Below, one piece after another: positions 49,451 to 64,000 of a DNA stretch of 64,000 nt. The first letter of the stretch is position 1. The number at the start of each line of letters is the position of its first letter. Under the pieces are notes generated by a model. It saw only the letters and a list, made by a program, of their open reading frames with translations, was not told the DNA's origin and did not search any database. The stretch lies in assembly GCF_021155765.1 (NCBI RefSeq), contig NC_060107.1, positions 3,731,501-3,795,500 on the forward strand, read 5' to 3'. Source of the stretch: Diprion similis. Taxonomy: Eukaryota; Arthropoda; Insecta; Hymenoptera; Diprionidae. The translations under genes and the position numbers were made by a program.

Positions 49451-50310
49451 GGTGGGTATCATACGGCAAGATAATTTCGAATCACGTTTTTCTTAAGATA
49501 AAAATTTTTGCTTAACTGTAAAGGAGTTTCTTCTGGAGTACATATTAGACTTTGAACGATTGAGTTAAGCGCAATAACATTATTTTTCAAAATTTGCACA
49601 TAGGATTCTGAAAAATTGAGTTGTTAACGTAACGGAACTAACAATTGATTATGACAATCAATATACAATAGGTAAATATCATGATAAATGTGTTTTTAAA
49701 TCTGACACGCCTTTCAAGTCCTGAGACAGAAGTAGCGATCGTATAGCAGGATTTTACTGGTGATGAAGAGAAGACCTGAAAAACTATCATTTCAACAAAG
49801 TTGTAACGTGTGAAAGATTTACATTGACATTGCGGTTCAATCTTTAGGTATTTTAAATATCGATATCGCTAAATACAGGCTTAAAATTCTTTCCTATCGA
49901 TTTTACTTTGTCCGTGTCGTAATTCTCCTCTCCGTCTGACTAAACGCTGAATTCACTACTTACCGCCACCGGCTAGGATTCATTTCGATATGTTCGGCTA
50001 GAAAACTGATCAACCTGTAATGATTTTGGGATTAAAAAATTATTTTGCTTCCACAATGTTCAAACAAATATATACGACATTAGGAGCAAAAATTGAAGAC
50101 ATATATCGTACATGATGAGTAAAAACCTACCCTGTACTTTAAACGGTCAAAGAGCATAACGAGTTAGTATTCATCAGAGCGTCTATATACAGTCTACCAT
50201 TTCAAAGTGAAGGAATTTGCTATAAAAATTCGATACAACGGTTAAAAAAGCGTAAAAAAAAAGACAAGTAATAAAAGGAAGAGTCGAATAAGAATAATAA
50301 TAATTAAAAG

Positions 50311-50335
50311 AAAAAAAAAAAAAAAAAAAAAAAAA
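50311..50335. repeat. Poly-A tract
   Basis: About 25 consecutive A within an A-rich region; no sign of a full retroelement next to it. Confidence 0.8.
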
Positions 50336-51794
50336 CAGAAAGAAAAGAAAACTACACATTCACGCAGTCGTGAAATCTCAGCCGGCAAATGCAGGTTTTC
50401 ACTAAATGTAGTGATATATAGCAGGGCTAATTTTTTGTGTACCCACCAAAGTATTTATACGATGCATGGGATCGTGGAGGTGGGTCTGAGGTCTCGCCTT
50501 ATACACGTTGCTGCGCTTGGTGGAAAACGAATTTAGTATATATAAGTGAGGGATGATAGGAAAGCGAAGGGTTGCAGAAGAACGTAAAGCAAGCCGAGTG
50601 AAAAAAAGGAAGAAAAAAGAAAAAGATAAAAATAAAAAATAAAATAGCGCAGACGTAGGTAGGTACACAGACGCAGGATGGATACCGTGGCAGAGACAGA
50701 GGAGGTGGAGGACTCGCCGGGGGTGGCCAAATGAGGGGAAATGGAATGGAGGCAGAGGGAACGCGCCGCGGCAGCGAGGCTCTGATTGGTAGCGGAATCG
50801 ATTAGCCGCCGTTGAGGCACCTCCGCCGCCTCCGCCGGAGTTTCGGCGACGCCGCGAATTTCCCGGCCGAAGGTTTCCTGTTGGTCCCGCCCCCAGCCCT
50901 CCGTCCTCCGGCCGTACGTCCCACACCGTCGCGTTTCCCATGGCAACCCTCATTTAACCCCGCTTGCGCGCCTCTTTCGCTATGCTGTCTTCCCCCGCCG
51001 CACCGTCACCGGGTAATGGGAATCCCTTTCTCGATGAGGGTCGCGGCCACGTTGTGTATAATACCAGCTATGCATAAATATGCGCTGCGGGTATCCATGA
51101 TAGTCTATGGCCAGGTAGGCAGAAGCCCTGATGATGACTCTTCAATACAATATAGACGGTTATAAAAATTCAAAAAAGCATGATGTTCCACTTACAGGTC
51201 CACTTTATGTTTGATGTGAATTATTTTTTAAATTTCTGTTAGTAAATTTGATACGAATTAGTGCAATTTTAACATTTAAATTGTCATATCAACGTTTAAT
51301 TTGGACTTTGTAACTTTTTTCACTTGTTAATATATTGTTGAACGGTTAAATCAACCCAGAAATTTTTGTGGATTTGCTGGGTCGTTTTTTTTCTAACCGT
51401 GTATGTATGTGTACATATAGGTATAGATGCTGCAGTTCATGGCGTGATACCTTATCATTGTTTTTCACGGGAGAATGCACGCAGAGTGAATCCAGATTTT
51501 TCCACTTTTTGCACTAGCTCTTCAATACACCAAGTTGAAGCAGAAAATTTATGGAACAAACTTGACGCGGCTGAAAAGTTAATTTAAAGTATGTTAATCG
51601 GATGTTGGTAAATGAATTTTTGATTAATTGTATGAAATGATTTTTTGGAAATCTATGTAGAAAGGAGAGAGCAATTGTGAGACGATTATATGATCGTCAA
51701 AAGTATTGATAACTTGGATTTTCTCTTGAAATCAAAATAACGATCGAATTAATAGTTTGCTTGCTTAAGACGAAGCTATTTTCACCAAACAAGT

Positions 51795-51897
51795 AAAAAT
51801 GACTGGTCTTCGAAAATTACTCAATATCAAAAAATTTTCACATCATATTAGTATAAACATTTTCTATTATTACAATTTTTCGAAGACCAGTCATTTT
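51795..51897. repeat. 103-bp inverted repeat with near-perfect arms
   Basis: The left arm AAAATGACTGGTCTTCGAAA (from 51796) pairs with the right arm TTTCGAAGACCAGTCATTTT (ending 51897). The pairing extends to about 23 bp with a one-base slip in the T run. The loop is about 55 bp, AT-rich and unstructured by eye. No coding sequence is involved. Confidence 0.85.
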
Positions 51898-52542
51898 GTA
51901 GTGTTAAAGAATATTTCTTTCAAAGAAGTTCAAATTCAGTCCTACAACCTTATAGTTCACAACTGTTAGTCCAGAAATTTCTTTTTTTTCCAAGTACACG
52001 ACAAACAATGATACACGTGTAAAAATTTCACAAAACTGAAACTGTTGCAATAATTTTGTTTGAGAAAAATTTCTGGGAAAAAGAAATACAGATCGCGTGA
52101 GCAGATGATGATGGTTTTTTGTAACCAATTTTTCTAACCGAAAAATGTTGATTTCTCCTAAGACATCGCTGTGCGTAATGTGCGGAGTGGATGGCTATTA
52201 ACGACGCACCGGAAACTGGAACACAGAACATAGAATAAAAACTTTGAACGACTAAACCTACGTTAAAATGGTGGAAAATAGTCGAATTCTACGTTCCTTA
52301 CTAGGTTTACCTACGTACCAAAGCGCAGAATTTTATACAGCACAAAATTAGAAGAGGTACGCGATAGAAGAGATATAGGTTGCATTGATTTTGCCGACGA
52401 CTGATACAACCCCATCGGCTCATTTAATTAGAACATGGCGGCTTTAATACAAGCGCACGACAACAAGAACAACAACGGCAAGCCCACCCGACCTACACGT
52501 ATTCGTTTCACAAGTTACACTTATCATGATCATCACCATCAT

Positions 52543-52568
52543 CGTCGTCGTCGTCGTCGTCGTCGTCG
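52543..52568. repeat. (CGT)n microsatellite
   Basis: Between eight and nine CGT units, preceded by CATCACCATCAT. Confidence 0.9.
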
Positions 52569-53080
52569 AAAGATCTGACGTTGGACATTCCTGCATTTGT
52601 TGACGAAAATATTAAAAGTATAAATAAATAATAAGCATTTTAAAATTCATTCGATCGTTGATTACTTCGTCATTCGGGAGGGCTGCGTATCTACCTAACG
52701 TATCGTATCCTACGCTTAAAACTGAGACATCCGGCGCAGAAAAAAAGTAAAGGAAGAAAGAAAAAAGAAACAAATAAGCTTAATAACAGGAGTGTCGAGA
52801 AAAACAAACAATAACAAGAACGAAACGAACATGTATATTATACAATTGCATTATAGTAGACACTTTTCTCCTCGTAATTTCACGCTCTCCGTAAAATAAT
52901 TATTGCGGTTTGATTCTTAATCGTTAATGTAGGTATACTATACACTTTAATAGTAATAATAGTAATTAACACATGGTAAATAATAAAAATAATACTCATA
53001 TCAATAATACAATAATAATAGTAATAATAAGTATAATGTTATTTCGCTGACTCTCACGCGTATGTATATCGTCCATATAT

Positions 53081-53101
53081 ACACACACACACACACACAC
53101 A
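53081..53101. repeat. (AC)n microsatellite
   Basis: About ten AC units, flanked on both sides by AT-repeat sequence. Confidence 0.9.
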
Positions 53102-54992
53102 TATATATACACATATTTATATGTATATAACTAACTCACGCACACCTTTTACTTGTCTTTATTAATTATTTTCACCGTTCTTGCAGCGCAAACTCTCACG
53201 CACTCGACTAGGATCGCTACGCGCTTAGTTATAGTAATAATAATAATAATTATTATTATTGTATATAATTTATATTTAAATACACTACACATGAAAACAC
53301 CCTATCTACATTGGTGTCGCACAGGAATTCCCCGGATCGGAAGTCGAATATTTCCGCAGTACGAGTATAAATTTTTCAATTAATACATCCAGAATGTGCG
53401 TCTAAAAAATCCAGCCCGAGAAATTCCCTGAGCGCGTTAAAATATTTATATTTGAGTCATTTGACCTCAAACCACACACTCTCGAAAAGATCGAGGATTC
53501 AAATTTTATAAAACTTTTCGCCTTTGACTCGAGAGGAATCCCCCTTAATTTTTTTCCAAGTTTAATGTAAATATTTTCGGAGTTACACCGGATCGAAAAT
53601 ACTGACACCAAAATTTAAAAAAATTCAGAAAAATTGTCTAGGGGCAAAAATAATACATTCACAAAATTTTGTGAAATTTTGAACCGTTGATGTAAATTTT
53701 GCTTCAAAAGTGCGCGATTTGACGTGAAATGACTCATACATATATAATATATATTGATTTTGTTTTTGTTTTTAGTATCTAATTATGACGTTAATGCTTA
53801 CGCACTTTATACTTATGGTAGTAATATGGTACAATATACGACTTAGAATTTACGATTTTTTTTTTTGGTTTCTTTTTTTTTGTTTTCTGTTGACAGAGGT
53901 ATGTTTTAATCATTTTCCTTCTATTCTTTGTTCTCCTTTTTTCTTCTCCCTTATCATTCAGAAGTGAACACGTCGCTCGATATTTTTCGTAGTGTTTTTA
54001 TAATACCTATTGGTTCTTGCAGGTCCAAGCTTCATGCTTCTGACCCTGTTGAAATTACGCGCGGGACTGCATAAAAAAAAAATGTACACGATTTTTTGAA
54101 CATCAATAATACAGAAGTATCGTGTAAAAGGTGAAACATTATATGGAGCAGAGAATTGATTCGTTAGGAATTTTCGTTAAAACGACAAGGTGATTCTGTG
54201 TAATTTTTCAATTATACATTTTGGCTTTGAAAATTTTGAACCGCGGAATTAGAGTGCACGGTACAGGCGTTTACGCGATTAGCCGACCAGCCCTCGGATT
54301 TGAGAACACCGAACGACGGTTCACCCTTGCAGGTATACAAACGATCAACGGAAATAAATAAAGAGACTTTATAATACACACAATATATTTATAATAACTT
54401 AAGACTAGCGATGCCCGCGGGGCGACGGTCGACGACGTCCGTCGGATCCCGGCGCTGCAGAGATTTTGTTGTGTATTTACAAGACGTTGCGTCGGTAATT
54501 TCTCACTGGTAACGCATTACACGCGTACAGAGTAGTACAGCGCAGTAAAATATAACGAGTCTTTAAATCGTCCTTACAATCGCGAGTGAATCGCGTGTAG
54601 AAGCCGAAGTCTCTGTGTTATCATACAGCGTGCACATACGATCGCAGAGATTTGGTCTGCACGTTATACATATAGCTATATATAATACTATATGTAATAC
54701 TATACGTATAACAATTACACAGCACAAGATCCGGCTCGAGGATCTTTTTCGGTGGTTGTCGGAGGGGTGGGGGAATTTTCTGCACGAACAAACGAGGATG
54801 GGGAGGGGATGGGTCCAAGGGTGGAAAGGGTGGAAAGGGTGCAGGTTCGACTGGCGGTTATGAGTTATCACGGCAATGGCACGGTATGGCACAGCACAGG
54901 GTAGGACACTGCGGCACGTGGCGCGGCGCCATCAAGGGCTCGACTCACAATCAGCGCGGGGCTCCAAGAGCGCCCCAGTGCTCGGCGGTGGG

Positions 54993-57885
<2,893 letters not shown>

Positions 57886-60800
57886 CTGAAAGGAGAGAAA
57901 AAAACTTGCGTTGAGAACATTGACAAGGCTGTTTTAGACTTCTTTCGGCAATTTGGGCTCTTATCGTCATCCGCCATCGCGAATAATACATGCCGAATCG
58001 AAACATTAACGGACCACGGTCAATTTTTTACGCTCTGAATGAATCGCGAATGAAAGGTGAAAAAATTACGCGGAGCAGCGAAAATTACAGGTGAATAAGC
58101 GGCAATTACATGCACGGCAAGCTCATGCAAACTATGAATTTCATAAATGCCTGTGTGCTCGAATTTAATGTGGCTTGTACGAATGTATACAGTTTTCCAA
58201 CGCAAGTCGTATATTATGTACGAGAGGAATGAATCGGCGAAATGAATTTCCGCGTACAAAACGAGTGCGATCAATCTGCAAAAGGGGAATTATTCTGGCA
58301 CTGGTAGCGTGTCGCATACTCTTCGAAGAGATTAGAGACATAGGATTTTCGAGGTGAATTCTGGAGCAGGAATGGCGGTATTGGGTTGGAAGAAGGTATT
58401 TTGTTTGGGTGCAATCGATTGTAAGTATCCGTCGACAGCAGCTGAGCCCGTTGCCTCATACCTCCCTGCATGATTTCCAGAGTAGGTATGTATGGCGAAG
58501 CGACAGAGCGAAACAGTCGAGATAACTTTGGTCAACACCCTTGGTCGAGGTTTAGTTTAAACTGTACCTTCCGGCGATACGCGGAGAGACTGATATCCCA
58601 GTGATCATGTTATGCGAACAACTTTGACGCGGAATATTACTGGTAACGGAAGCCAAAATTCCTAACCACACAATATGGCCAATTGTCTTTGCAAGACTCT
58701 GAAACTTAATCAGGTATCGTCTTGATACTTCCGATTTCGAAGCGTTGTCACCGAAACAGTGTTCAATACCAATCGAAACCTGGCTCACTTAAATTTCATG
58801 GAACGACGATATTTTTCATGGTGTCAAGCACCTGAGCAACTGGGAATGATCAGAGAACTCGGAGGGTTTAAGGTAAACGGTAAAGACCAAGATGAAGAGA
58901 TGACCCACTCGAGCGGCAGAATTTGCCGGAGAGGATTTCCGTGTAGGCAAACACCGGCTGAGTGCTTTTCTCCTCGGTTCTATCTCGCTTTCTCTTTCTC
59001 TCCTACCCTCCGACGTCACGTATATACTACCAGGAGTCCGATTGCTCTCGAGTCTCTACAGTTACAACTGCCTTATCAAACCGACCCGCCTCTCTTTCTC
59101 TCTATCTCTCTCTTTGTTAGGGAATCCGAAGGAACTGAGAGCACCTCTTCAGTCAAGCCGAGTCATCGGAGTCGGACGAAATAAACTCTGGCATAAGCCG
59201 CTGCCCACCGCGTACGAGAAAACGAGCTAAATTTAATTACGGATGATTGCGCTACGGCCGAATGATCAGACCTTGGTCTCAACGTCGAGGAAGTTTCCTG
59301 ACGATCCGTACTGCAGGCTGGAATTGGAGGACAAACAGAAACTCCGGACGAATATTGTAACAAGAATATACAAGGCAAAATTGTTTTTGTATAGGTAGAC
59401 GTGGGCGGTAATTATCAGGACTATACCTATAGCCTAACGTTATTTTCTCTCTGTGCTGCAGCAGGAGTAATTTGAATCGAAAATAACACGCCGAGATAAA
59501 AACAATCGCGCTGTTTCTATTCGAGGGGATTGAAACGGGCAGATGTCACGGTTAAGTAGCAGTTGGTGTCCGCTATGTTAAACAATTTGATTTCGGGCGT
59601 GATTGGGAATTCGGGGGACGGACGAAACGCCGTCTTCCTCGAGGTCGAGCGGCGCCTAGGGGGTCCGCCGCAATCAGGGCAGCCGCGGGGCTTCCTCGAA
59701 CCCCAGTCCAAGGGCACCACCGACTCCTGGACACCCCGAGCTGCCGTGACATTCCCATTGTCGTTCGGATCCTCGTCCTGCATTCACGAGCAATTACGCG
59801 GGGCGGAGTAATCCGGTTACGCGTCTGGGACCCGGACGGATCTGCACCCTGCTCCTATCTTCCCTCCAAAATTCGTCCTTCGCCTCCTACCGCCGCAGGA
59901 TCAAAGGACCTTGTCCTTCCGCGCGAATGCCGCCCCTTCGACTTTCGAGACGACGCTTCCAACAGCACAATGTTCCAAGCTCCCTCTCTTGTCGGGATAA
60001 CTAGCTCGTTTGGCTCACTCTCACACTGGAGAATTGTATCACCATCTTCGCTCACCTTCGCGATTCGGACGAGCATGCCACTGTGCTTTTTCGAAAGGCT
60101 GGACCTGCCCTGAAACCACCCTTAAAGCATCCACCCTTGCCCTTCGTTCATTGTATATTCATTGTGGTTAATACCATGAATGGATCCGCAGGTGGAATAG
60201 CTTTTTTCAAAATTTGGAAAGTGATGGACGTTCGGGAACGAAGCAATGAGCAAAAGAGGCGGTTTCTAAAATTCTACATTTAGTTGGGACTGAATATACT
60301 GATCACGTCTCGATTGAAACTGGGCAAAAAACAGAGCTATTAAAAGTTAGTTATTACATGGTTCAATGTTGAGATCGCGTCAGAGGCGAAGCGAAACTTT
60401 GGGGGAATGGAAGGTTGCGGGCTTGCGGGGGCGATCCACTTCGGGGGAACCCCTTTAGAACGCGAGCCGCAATTCCGCTTTACGATTGCTATTGTGACGA
60501 GTTGAAATCTTTGTTCCGTGAGTCAAAGGGGCTTTGAACTAGTCACGAAGACCGTGAGTGAGGTGGCTAGCCAGCGTGTATGTATGAGGTACGACGGTAT
60601 ACAACGTACGACGTAAGCCACGAGGAGGATGAAATGAACGTGAAAAATTCAAGACTCGTGATATCCAGACGTGTGTATGAAGAGAAACAGGAAAAACCCG
60701 TAACAAATCCTCCGCACGAAAATGAGAAAAGAAAAAATATGAATGAGAATCCAGATGAAAATACATATATCGAAGCGCGAAAGAGGCCGGTGAGGGTCAC

Positions 60801-63800
60801 GAGCAGAATGAATAATAAAAACGCGAATAATTAAAAAGCGAGAATTTCACATTAACCGCTGGGGGGAGGAGGAGGAGGACGACCGAGTTATATGAACTTC
60901 GACCTCCAGACCGGCGGACCCTCCGGCTTTTACAATCCCCGCTAACCATCCACTGTACAAATCATGACGCTCTAGTGTATAATAAGTAGGTACTTATAAC
61001 GTTGAAAAATACTGTGAAAACGTTAGCCGTGCAGCTGCGATGAAAAACGAAAATTACTACTAGGCAGAGAAAAGCAGGAGCTGGTATAATTGCTCTTGTA
61101 GACTGAAACAGGTTGTTGCTGCTGCGGTCCAGGCGAGCCGTGAAGCGTTTAAAAATAAAATAGTTGAAGAATTGAGTGCGTGAATCTGTTACGGTTACAG
61201 TAACAGAACCAGACATCCAGTAATCTTTAACTAATAAAATGGTGAAACTTTTCCAGAACCTTATGAGGATTTGCAAGAACACTAGATTTTCTACTAAACT
61301 GAAATAAAATCTACGCAGGATCTTCACATTTCTATCTTACAATCATTATTACCATGGACAAACTGTGATTGTAGAAAATTGGCACTGCATGTGTGAGTGA
61401 AAGGAGTTCTCAGCTCAATACTGAACTTTCAATGCATGGGGTTAAAAAAAAAACGCCGACGACCTTAGGCCTCAGAATCCTGAGCAGACACTGTATGACC
61501 AGGACCCATAAGCGACCCCTGGTTACAGGGTGCAAATCACGACGGTGCAGTAGAAGCATGGTACATATATAAGCAATAAGTACAGAGCTAAGTGAGTAAC
61601 TAGACTTAACGCACGCGACGAGGAGATAGAGGCGGGGTGGACGAAACGCACGCGACGTTGCACCCTTCGATCAGGGTCCGCAATCCCCATCCCCATTCCC
61701 ATTCCCATCCCCCGGGCAGGAAGTGCGGGCTCCGAACTGCCGGGCTCCGACGCGATCCTGAGGGAGTCGGGGGATACGGATCGGGCAACAAGTCAGTGGG
61801 AAACGGTGCGTAGAGCTAGCGGTACGCGCGTGACGTATAACGGCGAAGGAAACGCGTCGCCATCCCCCAATTCGAATGGCTCGAATGCGTGAGCATATGG
61901 GGGAGAGACTGTATTATGTCTTCACCAGTACACACATGGCCACGTGCCAATGCGTGACACGTTCACGCATCGTCGGTTGTGTTTCGACTTGATCGTCATC
62001 CCCCTGCCCGAGTTACACTCCACGGTGTTGTTCTCCGACGATTTCCTTCCTCCTGGAAGGATCAGCCAACTCCGGTTCGAAGGACTCTGATAGCTACATT
62101 CATCCCTCATCTGTAGTTGGGGTCTTCAGTTTTTGCGCAAAGGAATTGCTTCGTGTGAAACATCCCGCAAATAGATGTACATACCTACTTGTCGACGGAA
62201 CTTGTCCTCCTGAGCCTGGAATTATGTTTCAAACTGTGAAACACGACTCGGTATGGTTTCCATTTGCACGTCTGATTGATCATGAGAATGAGGCGATCCG
62301 TTGCTGCTTAAGTGCGTGTAAAAAGCTCAGCCATATCCGCCACTCGTGTCACTTTCAGAGAGGCATGTAACAGCGTCGACGAATCTTTCGGACTGTGTAT
62401 AGGATTTGAGAACGAATCAAGCCGAAACATTCGTGTACATATATACCTACTTTCCCGGTTGGTTCGTTCGATTGGCTGAACAGAGGGGTTCTTCTGGAAA
62501 TTGTCTCACATATATATACACGTATATAACGTTTGTCGTTTCAACTTCTTTTTCCAATGCTTCCATAAAAGAGCAGAGGAATCTGTTTTCTCTCAAAAAG
62601 GTATCCAGCCTCCTCGTCAAGAGCTTCACGCGCGTCGATCAAAGTCGCTACATCAGCGAGTAAAGAACGGCAGAAGAATAAAACTCTGTTCTCTCATGGT
62701 ATGCATGTAAAAGAAGTTTTCACAAAAGCATTTCGAACTGGAACACTGTGCCCAACTCTCGATTCACCAAACTCGTAACCACATTAGTTTCCACGTGCAA
62801 TGGAACATCAGAACGTCAACTAATGAGGGTCGAGTGCAGAGCTCGTTGCGGGATGGTGTGATGTATGATGATTCCAAGCAAAGGAATGGTCTGCCATGCA
62901 ACATACAAGGCATAGAGCGGTGGTAGCGGAGACAAAGTGTTCACCTCCCAAGAAGTCGAAAAGCGTGATTAGCCAAGGCTGTTTTCCTCCGTGTCGACGG
63001 TACTCCGGAGGGGCCGATCGTTACCCAGGAGTTGGTAAGATAGTCACGCGATACGCGATGAGGCGCGTAAGCCGTCAGCGAGGCACGCGTCGACGTGGGG
63101 CGTATAATTATTGTACAACGGTGAACCGACTCTGCTTGGTCTCTGGGGCCTCGACTTGGGTCGAGAAGTCACGCTAGTAGTCCAACCTCCTTCTACCCTC
63201 CTCGATTCCTCTGACCCCACGAATGACCCCTGACTGCTCCGCGGCCACTCTTACCCATTTTTTATTGTACACCACTAACTCGGGGCGAGCTTGCTTCAAC
63301 CAACTTCCTGACCTTAGGCGCCCTCTTACCTGTAGTACTGTTCAACGCTTTGCACACCCTGCTTTTGTACACCCGGATACCTGCTCCCTGCGTACGGATG
63401 TCCACACTATTCGGGGTGCATATTTACCTCCGGTGTTTAAACACCGCAAACTTCATCGTTGCACCTCGCAGGTGCAACTTGACTTTTGGTAATAGATTTC
63501 TACAGAGTTATTATGTCAGGGGTAAACCAAAACTTCAGCGGATTAACCCAGGTTAACTGTTGCCTGTTCCGTTATTGTAGTTCAACAACTTCACGGAGGC
63601 AATGATGGAGAAGATCACTTTGAACTTCAATTATACGATGCTTTTCAGTAACTGAGAACAATGAAAAAGTCTCTTTGGAATCCTGCTGATGTTCGGGATG
63701 TTTGTGATCCTATTACTGTCGTCGGTTTGTGGCTGAATTTTCTAGTTTCCAATCAAGTGACTACCTCGAAAGTAGAATATCTTCTTCGGATCAGAACTGT

Positions 63801-64000
63801 CAACCCGTCAAAATTATTTCATCAAGTTCTTATATTCCCAAAAGTGTCTTTGTATCCAAAAACAGTGTGCAGTCTAGTAGTTTGATCAGAAGGATGAAGA
63901 CCCGAGTTGCTTCTTAGCCCTAGCAAACATAATTTCACAGTTGAAAATCCTCTTGGAAGCTTTACGTTCAAAAAGGTCCTCGGTGTTTGTCTTTGACAGT
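57886..64000. other. Probable ETS upstream intron/5' region, no exon identified
   Basis: More GC- and CpG-rich than the rest of the window, with many short open frames on both strands, none with recognisable protein motifs. Because the ETS gene must have upstream exons, unrecognised 5' exons or promoters may lie here. Two adjacent palindromes are at 63431-63478. Pyrimidine-rich TCTCTC tracts occur at about 58985-59120. Confidence 0.4.
63431..63478. repeat. Perfect palindrome followed by a tight hairpin
   Basis: CGGTGTTTAAACACCG (63431-63446) is a perfect 16-bp palindrome. Twelve bases on, GTTGCACCT (63458-63466) and AGGTGCAAC (63470-63478) form a perfect 9-bp stem with a three-base CGC loop. 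Confidence 0.8.

Larger units (their letters stand above)
48744..54992. other. 6.2-kb stretch without a supported gene
   Basis: AT-rich with microsatellites. Contains CGATTA-rich transposon-like sequence (about 48960-49450), a poly-A run (50311-50335), a CpG-rich block (about 50750-51010), a 21-bp-arm hairpin (51795-51897), a (CGT)n run (52543-52568), an (AC)n run (about 53081-53101) and a palindromic (AAT)n/(ATT)n run (about 53233-53260). The right part (about 54350-54992) may be ETS 3' UTR. The open frames at 50402-50953 (-) and 50812-51165 (+) come from GC-rich DNA and show no family motif. Confidence 0.45.

Noticed and set aside
50402-51165. 183- and 117-codon open frames in the CpG-rich block
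   Set aside because: GC-rich DNA has few stops; the products are low-complexity with no motif.

Overview
This is a stretch of AT-rich eukaryotic nuclear DNA from an arthropod, almost certainly an insect. Genes are split by short GT-AG introns and sit on both strands in divergent and convergent pairs. The recognisable proteins are standard animal ones (TSG101, TMEM258, a LITAF-like protein, WIP/verprolin, ABCF3, a TSSK-type kinase, GAS41/YEATS4, C9orf78/TLS1, and an ERG/FLI-class ETS factor). I see no bacterial operons, CRISPR arrays or viral genes. A hymenopteran is my best guess from the overall look of genes and repeats, but nothing in the window proves it.

Layout from left to right. 1-740: the 3' part of an unrecognised gene (+). 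5.6-8.8 kb: a five-exon four-pass membrane protein (+). 9.9-12.2 kb: an uncharacterised coiled-coil protein (-), with a MITE in one intron. 12.6-23.7 kb: a large satellite block. Its core is about 30 head-to-tail copies of a 312-bp unit. Both sides carry decayed units and a diverged direct repeat ('tail'). 24.3-26.6 kb: TSG101 (+). 27.3-27.8 kb: TMEM258 (-). 29.1-29.9 kb: LITAF-like (+). 32.4-34.0 kb: WIP/verprolin (+). 37.0-40.4 kb: ABCF3 (-). 41.1-41.9 kb: an acidic protein of unknown function (+). 43.9-45.1 kb: TSSK-like kinase (+). 45.4-46.4 kb: YEATS4/GAS41 (-). 47.2-48.7 kb: C9orf78/TLS1 (+). 48.7-55 kb: no gene I can support, but several repeats and a CpG-rich block. 55.0-57.9 kb: the last three coding exons of an ETS factor (-); its 5' part must lie at 58-64 kb or beyond the window.

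The genes do not form one pathway. Several make neighbouring pairs that probably share promoters (TMEM258/LITAF, ABCF3/unknown 41-kb gene, YEATS4/C9orf78) or 3' regions (TSG101/TMEM258, WIP/ABCF3, TSSK/YEATS4). TSG101 and LITAF-like proteins both act at endosomes; YEATS4 and C9orf78 are nuclear.

The least explained structure is the satellite block. The 312-bp unit is divisible by three and has long open frames on both strands. Variants recur at several multiples of 312 bp, showing nested higher-order duplication. The array is bracketed by homologous tails. Other points of interest are two long foldbacks (35.3 and 51.8 kb), two MITE-like elements, and a pair of GCGCATGCGC palindromes in an ETS intron.
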